A stretch of 64,000 nucleotides of DNA from a virus. A program made the position numbers and the translations under genes. Within the stretch, counting starts at the first letter, position 1. Every line of letters starts with the position of its first letter. The notes under the pieces are model-generated. The model saw only the letters and a list, made by a program, of their open reading frames with translations, searched no databases and was not told the origin of the DNA. Positions 31,242 through 38,964 of this stretch are shown one piece after another. The stretch spans positions 1 to 64,000 of IMG/VR virus record IMGVR_UViG_3300033064_004648; one strand, 5' to 3'.

Positions 31242-31426
31242 TGGGATGGGACGATGATGTAAGCATGGAAGGACAGTATTATGTAGATACAATAATACAA
31301 CTTTTTATGGATGGTGGACTAAGAAGGTTGCCAACTAGAGAGGAAATAATAGAATCTATTGCCAGTGTTGTTCCAGAAGACATTGAGGAATATGTGCTAA
31401 ATGGTGGGTATGCAAAAACGAAATGA
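31241..31426 (+). CDS. Hypothetical protein, 61 aa
   Basis: AAGGAGAAATA precedes the ATG. Acidic; LPTREEIIESIASVVPEDIEEYV. Not recognised. The sequence right after its stop is an HNH 3'-end relic. Confidence 0.55.
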   Translation: MGWDDDVSMEGQYYVDTIIQLFMDGGLRRLPTREEIIESIASVVPEDIEEYVLNGGYAKTK

Positions 31427-31459
31427 TAGTTAAAAAGTTTTATAATCATTCAATAAAAA
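31427..31459 (+). pseudogene. Relic of an HNH gene 3' end
   Basis: A short stretch still encodes KKFYNHSIK in one frame, matching the C-terminus KxYNHSIKNK of the HNH genes at 29339 and 30492, followed by a palindrome copy. It looks like the scar of an endonuclease gene lost by deletion or recombination. Confidence 0.55.
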
Positions 31460-31489
31460 CCATATAAAAAGATAATTTTATATGGTTTT
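31456..31489 (+). repeat. Intergenic palindrome, perfect 14-bp copy
   Basis: AAAACCATATAAAA (31456-31469), loop AGATAA, TTTTATATGGTTTT (31476-31489). Compared with the consensus CACATAAAA, both arms changed together (CATATAAAA/TTTTATATG), which is covariation that favours a paired structure or a symmetric protein site. Confidence 0.85.
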
Positions 31490-31493
31490 CTAC

Positions 31494-31522
31494 TTGACAA
31501 AAATGATTAAGTATGATATAAA
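31494..31522 (+). promoter_or_regulatory. sigma70-like promoter
   Basis: TTGACA (31494-31499), 17-bp spacer ending TGa, TATAAA (31517-31522). It starts 4 bp after a perfect palindrome and drives two tiny acidic genes. Confidence 0.75.
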
Positions 31523-31553
31523 TATATCAACCCTAAAAGAAAGGATGCCAGTT

Positions 31554-31649
31554 ATGTTGAAAGATATATGGTTCTATATCTATGAAACCGACACTGATAA
31601 TGTAGATGCAGGTTTTGATATGGATCCTCCTTGTGAAGATGGAACATAA
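31554..31649 (+). CDS. Tiny acidic protein, 31 aa
   Basis: GAAAGG lies 9 bp before the ATG. The second half is Asp-rich (ETDTDNVDAGFDMDPP). It has its own promoter. Could be a DNA mimic or an unstructured peptide; purely speculative. Confidence 0.45.
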   Translation: MLKDIWFYIYETDTDNVDAGFDMDPPCEDGT

Positions 31650-31697
31650 AATAAAATAGATTAAGAATAAAAAATATAAAAAGAAAGGAGACTAGAT

Positions 31698-31793
31698 ATG
31701 TTGTTAGAAGTACAATTCGGCCAATATGACGACAAAGCAGATCCTGATGATGACGAATCATCAACATGTTCGGAAGATTTTGACCCTAAATAA
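31698..31793 (+). CDS. Tiny acidic protein, 31 aa
   Basis: AGAAAGGAGACTAG upstream. Very acidic (DDKADPDDDESSTCSEDFD), similar in size and charge to the preceding tiny protein. Function unknown. Confidence 0.5.
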   Translation: MLLEVQFGQYDDKADPDDDESSTCSEDFDPK

Positions 31794-31802
31794 TTAGTTT
31801 TG

Positions 31803-31848
31803 ACACCTATAGAGATCACAATAATCATTAGTGATCTCTATAGGGTGT
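31803..31848 (+). promoter_or_regulatory. Long inverted repeat upstream of nucleotidyltransferase gene
   Basis: ACACCTATAGAGATCAC (31803-31819) pairs over 17 bp with GTGATCTCTATAGGGTGT (31831-31848), with one bulged G and an 11-nt loop. No T run follows, so an intrinsic terminator is unlikely; it may be an operator, an RNase III-type processing site or an mRNA stabiliser. Confidence 0.6.
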
Positions 31849-31861
31849 ATAAGGAAAAATA

Positions 31862-32605
31862 ATGAGAGCAGAAAGTTCTTTTGGAAGACAAAAATATAAT
31901 CTATTCAGAAATTTAGATACTGCAACAATAATGGTAATGAGGGAATCCAATGCTATAATTGCAGGTGGTGCAGTAAGATCTGTTTTTGCTGGCGAACATA
32001 TATCTGACTATGATCTTTATTTTGATAGTGAAAAAGACTTGCGAATTATGCAGGAATATTTAGATGAAAATTTTAAAAAAGTTTTTACTTCTCCAAACGC
32101 TATATCATATAAAAAAGATAAAATATGTATTCAATTAATAATTATGCCAGAACTTATAGGATTAGGTTGTGATAAACTATTAGAAGGATTTGATTTCACA
32201 ATTTGTATGGGCGCATTTAGTATGAAGGAAGACAGATTTTATCATAATGAAGATTTCTTAATAGACTTAAGCGAAAAAAGACTTGTGTTTAACATTAAGG
32301 CAAAATATCCTATGGCATCCATGTATCGTGTTTTAAAATATATAAAGAAGGGCTATAAGATATCTGGTTTAGAGATAGTGAAAATTAGTCTATCAATACA
32401 TAATTTAAAAATGAACAGCTATAAAGATCTTCGAAAACAATTAATGGGAATCGATACTCTTTTTCTAAAAGAACTTACAGACAGTCTATTATCAAAAGAC
32501 AAAGATGATTTAGAGTATGATTTTGATGATTTTATGGATATTTTTAATGGTTATTGTTATGATCAAATAAATGTGGCTTGGGGTACACATGACGAAATCA
32601 TTTAA
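31862..32605 (+). CDS. Nucleotidyltransferase-fold protein (polyA-polymerase-head-like)
   Basis: IIAGGAVRSVFAGEHISDYDLYF gives the GG...DxD pattern of the pol-beta nucleotidyltransferase superfamily, with a third acidic position likely near KICIQLI. The rest is helical. 247 aa, no HD domain. Phage members of this group are uncharacterised; substrates could be RNA 3' ends or proteins. It is followed at once by a second nucleotidyltransferase-fold gene and, after an HNH gene, by the CCA-adding enzyme. Confidence 0.75.
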   Translation: MRAESSFGRQKYNLFRNLDTATIMVMRESNAIIAGGAVRSVFAGEHISDYDLYFDSEKDLRIMQEYLDENFKKVFTSPNAISYKKDKICIQLIIMPELIGLGCDKLLEGFDFTICMGAFSMKEDRFYHNEDFLIDLSEKRLVFNIKAKYPMASMYRVLKYIKKGYKISGLEIVKISLSIHNLKMNSYKDLRKQLMGIDTLFLKELTDSLLSKDKDDLEYDFDDFMDIFNGYCYDQINVAWGTHDEII

Positions 32606-33512
32606 TCCAGAAAACTATAGAATCTTTGAATGTTTGACGGGGAGTATTCTATATGGTACAAACACGCCAGAGTCAGACGAAGATTTTCGCGGAATTTGTC
32701 TTCCGCCCATGGAAGTACTTTTAGATCCTTTCGTGAATTTCGAACAGAAAAATTCTGGTTTTAAAGAAGAAGATAGAACCATTTATGATCTTGGTAAATT
32801 TATGAAATTATGCGCAGGTGGAAATCCAAATATTTTGGAGCTTTTGTTTTGTCCAGAATCAAATATAGTTTATAAAACTTCCGCATGGGATAGAATAGTC
32901 GAAAATAAAAACTTATTTTTAAGTAAAAAAGTTAAATATACGTTCAGCGGTTATTCATTTTCACAATTGCAAAAAATAAAAAATCATAGGAAATGGTTCA
33001 TAGATCCACCAAAAGATAAACCTCATAGAAAAGATTTTGGTCTTACAGATAAACCAATTGTGTCTGGAATGAATTTAGAAAATTCTTTAAATATGCCAAT
33101 GGAATTATTTAAGGAAAAATATGTTGATGAACTAAAAAGAGAAAGAGAATATAGGAACGAAAAAAAGAAATGGGATAATTATGTTTCATGGCGCGACAAT
33201 AGAAATCCTCAACGAAAAGAATTAGAAGATAAATATTCCTATGACGCAAAACATGCATCACATCTTGTTCGATTGATGACAGAAGGTAAAGAGTTACTTT
33301 TAGATCAGACAATAACATTTCCACTTAAAAATGCTGAAGAGATTCGTGCTATAAAAAATGGAAAATATACTTACGAAGAAATTATTGAAATGGCAGAAAC
33401 ATTTGACAAAGAATTCGAAGTGTGGTATGATTTATCAACGTTGCCAAATAGTCCTGATAAGAAGGGATTGAAAAAATTATATTTGGAAATAGTAGAAGAA
33501 TATGCAAAATAA
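32589..33512 (+). CDS. Predicted nucleotidyltransferase (COG3541/YcgL-like)
   Basis: The ATG at 32589 overlaps the upstream gene by 17 bp. GSILYGTNTPESDEDFRGI is the G-S...DxDxRG signature of COG3541 nucleotidyltransferases; later GGNPNILELLF and a helical C-terminal HASHLVRLMTEGKELL agree with that family. Biochemical role unknown; often found in phages. Ends 11 bp inside the next HNH gene. Confidence 0.82.
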   Translation: MTKSFNPENYRIFECLTGSILYGTNTPESDEDFRGICLPPMEVLLDPFVNFEQKNSGFKEEDRTIYDLGKFMKLCAGGNPNILELLFCPESNIVYKTSAWDRIVENKNLFLSKKVKYTFSGYSFSQLQKIKNHRKWFIDPPKDKPHRKDFGLTDKPIVSGMNLENSLNMPMELFKEKYVDELKREREYRNEKKKWDNYVSWRDNRNPQRKELEDKYSYDAKHASHLVRLMTEGKELLLDQTITFPLKNAEEIRAIKNGKYTYEEIIEMAETFDKEFEVWYDLSTLPNSPDKKGLKKLYLEIVEEYAK

Positions 33513-34104
33513 AAAAGAATTAACTGGACAAAGATTTGGCAAATTAATGGTTGTTGGCCCGTCTGAATTACGCAGTAAGAGCGGATCAATTCAATGGGAA
33601 TGCCAATGTGATTGCGGGACAAAAAAATTGTATTCGTCTTACCAATTATTAAGACGAAGTGTTGTTTCATGTGGTTGCTGGCGAAAAGAAAGATTAACAA
33701 CACATGGTAAAAAACACACGAGAATTTACGGTATTTGGGGGAATATGAAAAATCGTTGTTGTAATAAAAATAATCCGCAGTATAAAGATTATGGTGGAAG
33801 AAAAATTTATGTATGCGGAGAATGGCAAAACAGTTTTGAAACTTTTTATGATTGGAGTATGGAAAATGGTTATGCCGATAATTTATGTATTGATAGAATT
33901 GATAATAATGATAGCTATAGCCCCGATAATTGCAGATGGACAAATAATTATGTGCAGGCAAATAATAAAAGAAATACAGTTTTTGTCACAATAAATGGAG
34001 AAACGCATTCATTACACGAATGGTGTATAATAAAAAATAAGAATTATGGCACAGTATATAGCAGGCATTGGCGAGGGTGGAGTGATGATAAATTATTTAA
34101 TTAA
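33502..34104 (+). CDS. HNH endonuclease with one zinc module
   Basis: One GQRFGKLMVVG...CQCDCGT...SCGC module (about 6-60), then an HNH variant: YGIWGNMKNRCCN, CIDRIDNNDSYSPDNCRW and ANNKRNT, typical of phage HNH proteins with the D-R-I-D-N-G-x-Y-x-P-x-N-C-R-W motif. Overlaps both neighbours, consistent with insertion between the nucleotidyltransferase and CCA genes. Confidence 0.8.
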   Translation: MQNKKELTGQRFGKLMVVGPSELRSKSGSIQWECQCDCGTKKLYSSYQLLRRSVVSCGCWRKERLTTHGKKHTRIYGIWGNMKNRCCNKNNPQYKDYGGRKIYVCGEWQNSFETFYDWSMENGYADNLCIDRIDNNDSYSPDNCRWTNNYVQANNKRNTVFVTINGETHSLHEWCIIKNKNYGTVYSRHWRGWSDDKLFN

Positions 34105-35428
34105 ATTGCATCCAAATGTAAAAAAAATATTAAATATTTTATATAAAAATAATTTTAAAGGATATATAGTTGGAGGCGCGATCCGCGACGGCCTATTAAG
34201 AAGACGTCCTGCCGATTATGATATCTGCACCAATGCCCTTCCTGAAGATGTTATAAGGATGTTCTCTAAATATACTGTTGTACCAACTGGGTTGAAACAC
34301 GGAACTGTTTCTATAATAATTGAAGGATGTACATATGAAGTTAGCACATTTAGATCAGACGGTGATTATTCGGATAATCGTCATCCAGATAGCGTAAACT
34401 TTATTGAAGACATAGAGGAAGATTTGTCACGCAGAGATTTTACCATCAATGCTATGGCGTACAATGAAAAAGAAGGGTTGATAGATCCTTATGGCGGACA
34501 GATTGACTTAAAAAATAAAATAATAAACTGCGTCGGCGATCCAAATCTAAGAATTCAAGAAGACGCTCTTAGAATGTTAAGGGCGATTAGGTTTGCTTCA
34601 CAACTTGGATTTAAGATTGGTGATGTTTGGTTTTCAATAAAAGAAAATAAGAATCTTATTTCTAATGTATCTGCAGAAAGAATTAGAGATGAATTAAATA
34701 AAATTTTGTTATCCGATAATTCAGAAATGATTGCGAAGTTATATCTTGTAGGACTATTAGATATTATTCTTCCTGAATTATCTGCGTGTTTTGGCGTTGA
34801 TCAAAAAAATAAAAATCATATTTATGATGTGGGTGAACATATAATTAATACAATTAAATATACACCCAACAATTTAATTTTAAGATTGTCTGCAATGTTG
34901 CACGATATAGGAAAGCCCAGAACAATGACTGTTGGACCAGATGGCGTTGGGCATTTTTATAGACATGAAGATGTGTCATGCGATATGGCTAGAGAAATTT
35001 TACAAAGACTAAAGTATGATAATCATACAATTGAAGAAGTTTGTTTGTTGGTAAGAACTCACATGAATTCTATTCCTGCCACTAAAAGAACCGTCAGAAG
35101 ATTGCTAAGTCAGATTGGCAAAGAAAGAATGATGACTTGGTGTGCATTAAAAGATGCAGATGCGAAAGCACGAAAAGAATCTAAGTATCTTTCTATGAAA
35201 AGCAAAATAGATCGAGCCATTGAATTATATAATCAAGTTATAGCCGAAGACGAATGTTTTAGTTTAAAAGATCTTGCCATAAATGGCGATGACTTAAAAA
35301 ATATTGGCTATGAAGAAGGCAAAGAAATTGGGAAAGTTTTAAAATCTTGTTTAAAAATGGTTATAGAAGATGCCGAGAAAAATAATAAAGAATATTTATT
35401 AGAGTATGTAAACCAGATAAAACGCTGA
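34085..35428 (+). CDS. cca: CCA-adding enzyme / tRNA nucleotidyltransferase with HD domain
   Basis: The ATG at 34085 follows GGGTGGAGTG. Class II signature: VGGAIRDGLLRRRPADYDIC (GG and DxD, about 24-43), RRDFTINAMAY, GDPNLRIQEDALRMLRAIRFA. A C-terminal HD domain follows: MLHDIGKPRT, then GHFYRHEDVS. 447 aa, a normal bacterial length. It adds or repairs the 3' CCA of tRNAs; the phage tRNAs in this window lack an encoded CCA, so it may mature them. With RtcB it forms the RNA-repair theme. Confidence 0.92.
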   Translation: MINYLIKLHPNVKKILNILYKNNFKGYIVGGAIRDGLLRRRPADYDICTNALPEDVIRMFSKYTVVPTGLKHGTVSIIIEGCTYEVSTFRSDGDYSDNRHPDSVNFIEDIEEDLSRRDFTINAMAYNEKEGLIDPYGGQIDLKNKIINCVGDPNLRIQEDALRMLRAIRFASQLGFKIGDVWFSIKENKNLISNVSAERIRDELNKILLSDNSEMIAKLYLVGLLDIILPELSACFGVDQKNKNHIYDVGEHIINTIKYTPNNLILRLSAMLHDIGKPRTMTVGPDGVGHFYRHEDVSCDMAREILQRLKYDNHTIEEVCLLVRTHMNSIPATKRTVRRLLSQIGKERMMTWCALKDADAKARKESKYLSMKSKIDRAIELYNQVIAEDECFSLKDLAINGDDLKNIGYEEGKEIGKVLKSCLKMVIEDAEKNNKEYLLEYVNQIKR

Positions 35429-35443
35429 TTTTATGTGGTTTTT
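35411..35443 (+). repeat. Intergenic palindrome copy
   Basis: AACCAGATAAAA, loop, ATTTTATGTGGTTTTT. The left arm overlaps the end of the CCA gene; the promoter at 35446 follows directly. Confidence 0.75.
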
Positions 35444-35445
35444 GC

Positions 35446-35474
35446 TTGACAAATAAGGAATAATGTGATACTAT
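35446..35474 (+). promoter_or_regulatory. sigma70-like promoter of the methyltransferase/DUF262 pair
   Basis: TTGACA (35446-35451), 17-bp spacer ending TGa, TACTAT (35469-35474). Gives the modification-restriction-like pair its own transcription. Confidence 0.75.
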
Positions 35475-35497
35475 TTATTAACTTAAAAGGAAAATAA

Positions 35498-36439
35498 ATG
35501 ACAAATAAATCTAAAAATAAAAATCTAGGAAAAGCAAGAAACTCTAAAAATAACGAGTTCTATACCCAACTAACCGATATAGAAAAAGAATTAGGCCACT
35601 ATAAAAAATATTTCAAAGGCAAAACTGTATTTTGCAATTGTGATGACCCACAAGAAAGCGATTTTTGGAAATATTTTTCACTAAATTTTGAATTTCTTGG
35701 ATTAAAGAAATTAATTTCTACTCATTTTGAAAAGGCGCAGCCTTCATATAAATTAGAAATCGTAAGAGACATTAATGATGATGGAAAAATCAATAATCTT
35801 GATACAATCAAAACTCCTCTAAAACAAAACGGAGATTTTAGAAGCCCTGAATGTATTGAAATTTTGAAAGAAGCTGATATTGTAGTTACCAATCCGCCAT
35901 TCAGTTTATTTAGGGAATATGTTGCTCAATTAGTGGAATACGATAAAAATTTTATAATTATAGGGAATCAAAATGCCATAACCTATAAGGAGATTTTCAA
36001 ACTTATAAAAGAAAATAAAATATGGCTGGGACATACTTCTCCAAAAAAATTTTTACAGCCCGATGGATCAATTAAAACTTTTGGCAATATTTCATGGTAT
36101 ACAAATCTTGAAACTCAGAAAAGACATGAAGATTTAATTCTCTATAAAAAATATTATGGTTTTGAAGATGAATATCCCAAGTACGATAATTATGATGCCA
36201 TCAATTTAGATAAAGTAAAAAATATACCTATGGATTATGATGGTGCCATGGGTGTTCCAATTACATTTTTGTGTAAATACAATCCTGAGCAGTTTGAAAT
36301 AATGAGTTCCAACAATATAAGGGTGAATGACAAACTACCTTTTAAAGAACATGGGCTTATCAAAGACAAAGACGGCACAATTAATGGTAAGGCTACTTAT
36401 GTCCGAATCGTAATTAAAAACCGAAAGGTATCAAAATAA
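35498..36439 (+). CDS. EcoRI-type adenine-specific DNA methyltransferase
   Basis: A 313-aa protein with the EcoRI-methylase family outline: NEFYTQLTDIEKELGHY, VFCNCDDPQESDFWKYF, VTNPPFSLFREYV (catalytic NPPF), IIGNQNAITYKE and MGVPITFLCKYNPEQFEI. It should methylate adenine in a short DNA site using SAM. AAAAGGAAAAT precedes the ATG. Its stop overlaps the next ATG by one base, so the pair is translationally coupled. Confidence 0.9.
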   Translation: MTNKSKNKNLGKARNSKNNEFYTQLTDIEKELGHYKKYFKGKTVFCNCDDPQESDFWKYFSLNFEFLGLKKLISTHFEKAQPSYKLEIVRDINDDGKINNLDTIKTPLKQNGDFRSPECIEILKEADIVVTNPPFSLFREYVAQLVEYDKNFIIIGNQNAITYKEIFKLIKENKIWLGHTSPKKFLQPDGSIKTFGNISWYTNLETQKRHEDLILYKKYYGFEDEYPKYDNYDAINLDKVKNIPMDYDGAMGVPITFLCKYNPEQFEIMSSNNIRVNDKLPFKEHGLIKDKDGTINGKATYVRIVIKNRKVSK

Positions 36440-37521
36440 TGGAAATAAACTTAAAAGAAATACCAATCAGAGAAGTTGCTAAAGGTTATTCAAACAATCA
36501 AATTGAAGGCGTTTTTGGCTATGGTGGCAAGCTCAATATTCGACCAAAATATCAACGAGAGTTTGTTTATAAAGATAAACAAAGAGATGCTGTTGTTGAA
36601 ACAATAAGAGAAGATTTCCCTTTAAATGTAATGTATTGGGCTAAAAATGAAGACGGAACATTTGGAGTAATGGATGGACAACAACGAACTATAAGCGTTT
36701 GTGAATATATAGATGGTAAATTCGCTCTCAACTATCAATATTTTCATAATCTTGAAAAGAAAGAGCAAGAACAAATTCTTGACTATAAACTTATGGTTTA
36801 TTTCTGCGAAGGAGAACCAAAAGAGAAATTAGAATGGTTCAAAATCATAAATATCGCTGGAGAGAAATTGTTTGATCAAGAATTAAGAAATGCAGTCTAT
36901 ACAGGAACATGGCTATCTAGCGCGAAACGACATTTTAGTAAACCTAACTGTGCTGCAAAAGATATAGGGAAAGATTATTTAATTGGTTCGGCAATTCGCC
37001 AAAGTTATTTAGAAACAGCGATTGATTGGATAAGCGACGGCAATATTAAAGAATATATGGCAACCAACCAGCATAAACCAAATGCTAACGAATTGTGGCT
37101 CTATTTTCAAAGCGTAATTAATTGGATAAAGATGGTATTCCCTGAATATCGTAAAGAAATGAAGGGTGTGCCTTATGGCTTCTTATATAATGAATTCAAA
37201 GACAATGAATTTGATTCAAATAAAATAGAAGAAGAAATAAGCAAATTAATGCGAGATGAAGATGTAACAAAAAAGAGTGGTATTTACTCGTATGTTTTAA
37301 CTCAAAAAGAGAAATACCTAAATATTCGTGCTTTTAGTGATAGTCAAAAACGAGAAACATACGAAAGACAAAAAGGAACTTGTATTAAGTGCGGCAAACA
37401 TTTTGAATTAGATGAAATGGAAGCTGATCATATTGATCCTTGGAATAAAGGCGGAAAAACAATTGCAAAAAATTGCCAAATGTTATGTAAAGAAGACAAT
37501 CGAAGAAAATCTGGAAAATAA
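36439..37521 (+). CDS. DUF262 (ParB-like) plus HNH nuclease
   Basis: The N-terminal DUF262 region has LNIRPKYQREFVYKDKQRD and MDGQQRTISV (DGQQR, about 80-84), characteristic of GmrS/DndB/ParB-like DUF262 domains that hydrolyse or sense NTPs. The C-terminal HNH core (about 310-358) reads CIKCGKHF, EADHIDPWNKGG, NCQMLCKEDNRRKSG with intact H, N and H positions. Combined with an EcoRI-type methylase this suggests a restriction or exclusion enzyme carried by the phage. Confidence 0.87.
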   Translation: MEINLKEIPIREVAKGYSNNQIEGVFGYGGKLNIRPKYQREFVYKDKQRDAVVETIREDFPLNVMYWAKNEDGTFGVMDGQQRTISVCEYIDGKFALNYQYFHNLEKKEQEQILDYKLMVYFCEGEPKEKLEWFKIINIAGEKLFDQELRNAVYTGTWLSSAKRHFSKPNCAAKDIGKDYLIGSAIRQSYLETAIDWISDGNIKEYMATNQHKPNANELWLYFQSVINWIKMVFPEYRKEMKGVPYGFLYNEFKDNEFDSNKIEEEISKLMRDEDVTKKSGIYSYVLTQKEKYLNIRAFSDSQKRETYERQKGTCIKCGKHFELDEMEADHIDPWNKGGKTIAKNCQMLCKEDNRRKSGK

Positions 37522-37557
37522 AAACCACATAAAATGTTGATTTTATAGGAGATTATA

Positions 37558-37761
37558 ATGGATGAATTATTTGTAGTGCGACTTTATGATGGGTTTGATA
37601 ACTTGTGGATGGATGTTTCAGAGCCAGTCAATAAAGTTGAAGCAGAAAAAATTTTGAATGAAAAAACGAAGGATGGAACAAAAAATACTAAATATGCAGA
37701 CATTGATTATTATTGTATTTTTCCCGCCGATACAAAGATGATGTTTTCGGTACCAAGATAA
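37558..37761 (+). CDS. Hypothetical protein, 67 aa
   Basis: Follows a palindrome copy (37521-37548) with ATAGGAG at its right end as SD. Starts LFVVRLYDGFDNLWMDVS, ending FSVPR. Similar small proteins occur in other phages. Function unknown. Confidence 0.6.
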   Translation: MDELFVVRLYDGFDNLWMDVSEPVNKVEAEKILNEKTKDGTKNTKYADIDYYCIFPADTKMMFSVPR

Positions 37762-37834
37762 TATATAATAAAGTATATATTATGGCATATCTTTGGGCTT
37801 AATATAACAAAAGGTATATATTATCGAGAGACAA

Positions 37835-37917
37835 GGATGCGATGCCCGACTGGAAGGGCGTCGGACTGTAACTCCGGTATTCGATTGAGTATGTGAGTTC
37901 GAACCTCACCGCATCCA
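37835..37917 (+). tRNA. tRNA-Tyr (GTA)
   Basis: Acceptor GGATGCG (37835-37841) with CGCATCC (37910-37916), discriminator A. D arm GCCC/GGGC, anticodon loop CTGTAAC giving GTA, a long class II variable arm (as bacterial tRNA-Tyr has) and T arm GTGAG-TTCGAAC-CTCAC. No encoded CCA. All arms pair well. The TTGACA of the next promoter starts two bases after it. Confidence 0.93.
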
Positions 37918-37918
37918 C

Positions 37919-37947
37919 TTGACAAAAATTAGATTGTGTGGTATAAA
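37919..37947 (+). promoter_or_regulatory. sigma70-like promoter of a structured-RNA region
   Basis: TTGACA (37919-37924), 17-bp spacer ending in TGG, TATAAA (37942-37947). Predicted start near 37954, ahead of three structured elements and no ORF for 320 bp. Confidence 0.78.
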
Positions 37948-37972
37948 TATACAGAACATTAACAAAGCGAAT

Positions 37973-38033
37973 ACTGGTCAAATTTCTTGGTAATTGGCAA
38001 ATGGGTGAAATAATACATCCACAGTCAACCAGT
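37973..38033 (+). ncRNA. Putative structured RNA (multibranch fold)
   Basis: ACTGGT (37973-37978) pairs with ACCAGT (38028-38033), enclosing a hairpin GGGTG (38003-38007)/CATCC (38016-38020) and a weaker AATT/AATT hairpin. No coding frame. Tentative; shape resembles the closed two-hairpin fold at 48579. Confidence 0.45.
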
Positions 38034-38041
38034 TTAGCAAA

Positions 38042-38140
38042 TGATTGAGGTGTGACCTATTGTAATTGCAAGAATATCGGTTGGGCTTAGAGCGATAAAG
38101 GCTTGTCTGGTCTGAAAACTACTGAACCGAACCTCAATCA
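38042..38140 (+). ncRNA. Putative structured RNA closed by a perfect 10-bp stem
   Basis: TGATTGAGGT (38042-38051) pairs perfectly with ACCTCAATCA (38131-38140), with an inner stem TCGGTT (38077-38082)/AACCGA (38125-38130) directly adjoining on the 3' side. The size (99 nt) and long closing stem are RNA-like; I see no T-loop or anticodon arm, so it is not an ordinary tRNA. Confidence 0.55.
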
Positions 38141-38145
38141 AACAT

Positions 38146-38252
38146 GGGCAGGCGGTGTGGCAGGGAACACACAAATAAAGTACTTCTGTTACTCGGCAAA
38201 CAATTTGCTCGGTCTCAATACAGACGATCAGGTTCGAATCCTGACCTACCCA
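38146..38252 (+). tRNA. tRNA-like RNA with enlarged anticodon/variable region
   Basis: Acceptor GGGCAGG (38146-38152) with CCTACCC (38245-38251, one C-A mismatch), discriminator A; D arm GTGT/ACAC; T arm TCAGG-TTCGAAT-CCTGA. The part between D and T arms is 57 nt and holds three small hairpins: AGTA/TACT around CTTCTGT (would read TCT), GCAAA/TTTGC and GTCT/AGAC. The anticodon is therefore uncertain. It may be a class II-like tRNA with an insert, or a tRNA mimic. Confidence 0.6.
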
Positions 38253-38272
38253 ATAATAAAAGGAGAAACAGA

Positions 38273-38551
38273 ATGAGTGAAATTGAAACGAGATACGAAA
38301 TAAATAATAAGTATGGAACCATCTGTTTGGATACTGAAGATGATTCTTTTATTAATTATACAGGATGGGCTAAATATGATGCATTTTTAGAAGAATTATT
38401 ATTGACCGATGAAGTCCTAGCACTAAAGCTTAAGAATAAATATATAGAAGAACAGAGAGAAATAAATCCATATATGCGAGGATATATTCCAGAAATTGAT
38501 GAAGAAAATGGAATACGGGCAAGCTATAAAAGATGGTTGGCTGAACAATAA
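38273..38551 (+). CDS. Hypothetical protein, 92 aa
   Basis: ATG 38273 follows AAAAGGAGAAACAGA; the frame stays open upstream through the tRNA-like RNA, which should not be counted as coding. Acidic protein ending KRWLAEQ. Possibly the last gene of the RNA transcript. Confidence 0.6.
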   Translation: MSEIETRYEINNKYGTICLDTEDDSFINYTGWAKYDAFLEELLLTDEVLALKLKNKYIEEQREINPYMRGYIPEIDEENGIRASYKRWLAEQ

Positions 38552-38612
38552 GCAAAAACCACATAAAACAATTATTTTATTGTATTTGAGAGATTGCTTA
38601 AAAGGAGATGAG

Positions 38613-38774
38613 ATGAGCACACTACTATGTTTATTAGGAATTCATAAATGGGAATATTATTATACCGATCTGTTTATGCCAACCGATAAGTATTGTGTGA
38701 GGTGTTTAAAAACACAACACATAAGAGATTCTACAAATTTAGAAAGACAGATTTGTAAGGATCGTATATCATGA
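38613..38774 (+). CDS. Small Cys-containing phage protein, 53 aa
   Basis: AAAAGGAGATGAG upstream. LLGIHKWEYYYTD...YCVRCLKTQ has one CxxC plus His, a common small phage type (LxGxHKW...RxCxRC). Overlaps the next gene by 4 bp. Confidence 0.6.
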   Translation: MSTLLCLLGIHKWEYYYTDLFMPTDKYCVRCLKTQHIRDSTNLERQICKDRIS

Positions 38775-38962
38775 TTGACAAATCAAAACAAATATATTCA
38801 TGGCATTGTTTCGATGATATAGATGTAAATTGTTCTTGTGGAAAGGCTACGCACGCCGGTGATTATGATGATGAATCGGATTCATATCAATTTCAATGTG
38901 AAAATTGTGGTCAGCGTTGGGTTGTAATTGTTCAAGTTATTCCAGTCAAAGAAAATGATTAA
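38771..38962 (+). CDS. Zinc-ribbon-like protein, 63 aa
   Basis: NCSCGKATHAG and FQCENCGQRWVV provide two Cys pairs for one zinc. ATGA-coupled to the upstream gene. Role unknown. Confidence 0.6.
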   Translation: MIDKSKQIYSWHCFDDIDVNCSCGKATHAGDYDDESDSYQFQCENCGQRWVVIVQVIPVKEND

Positions 38963-38964
38963 TT

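Noticed and set aside
33371-33961. Open minus-strand frame of 196 codons
   Set aside because: Antisense to the nucleotidyltransferase and HNH genes; the product is a Tyr/His/Phe-rich artefact and has no SD or promoter.
38144-38272. Open frame of 43 codons upstream of the gene at 38273
   Set aside because: It covers the tRNA-like RNA with acceptor, D and T arms; a clear AAAAGGAG lies before ATG 38273, so the upstream part is not coding.
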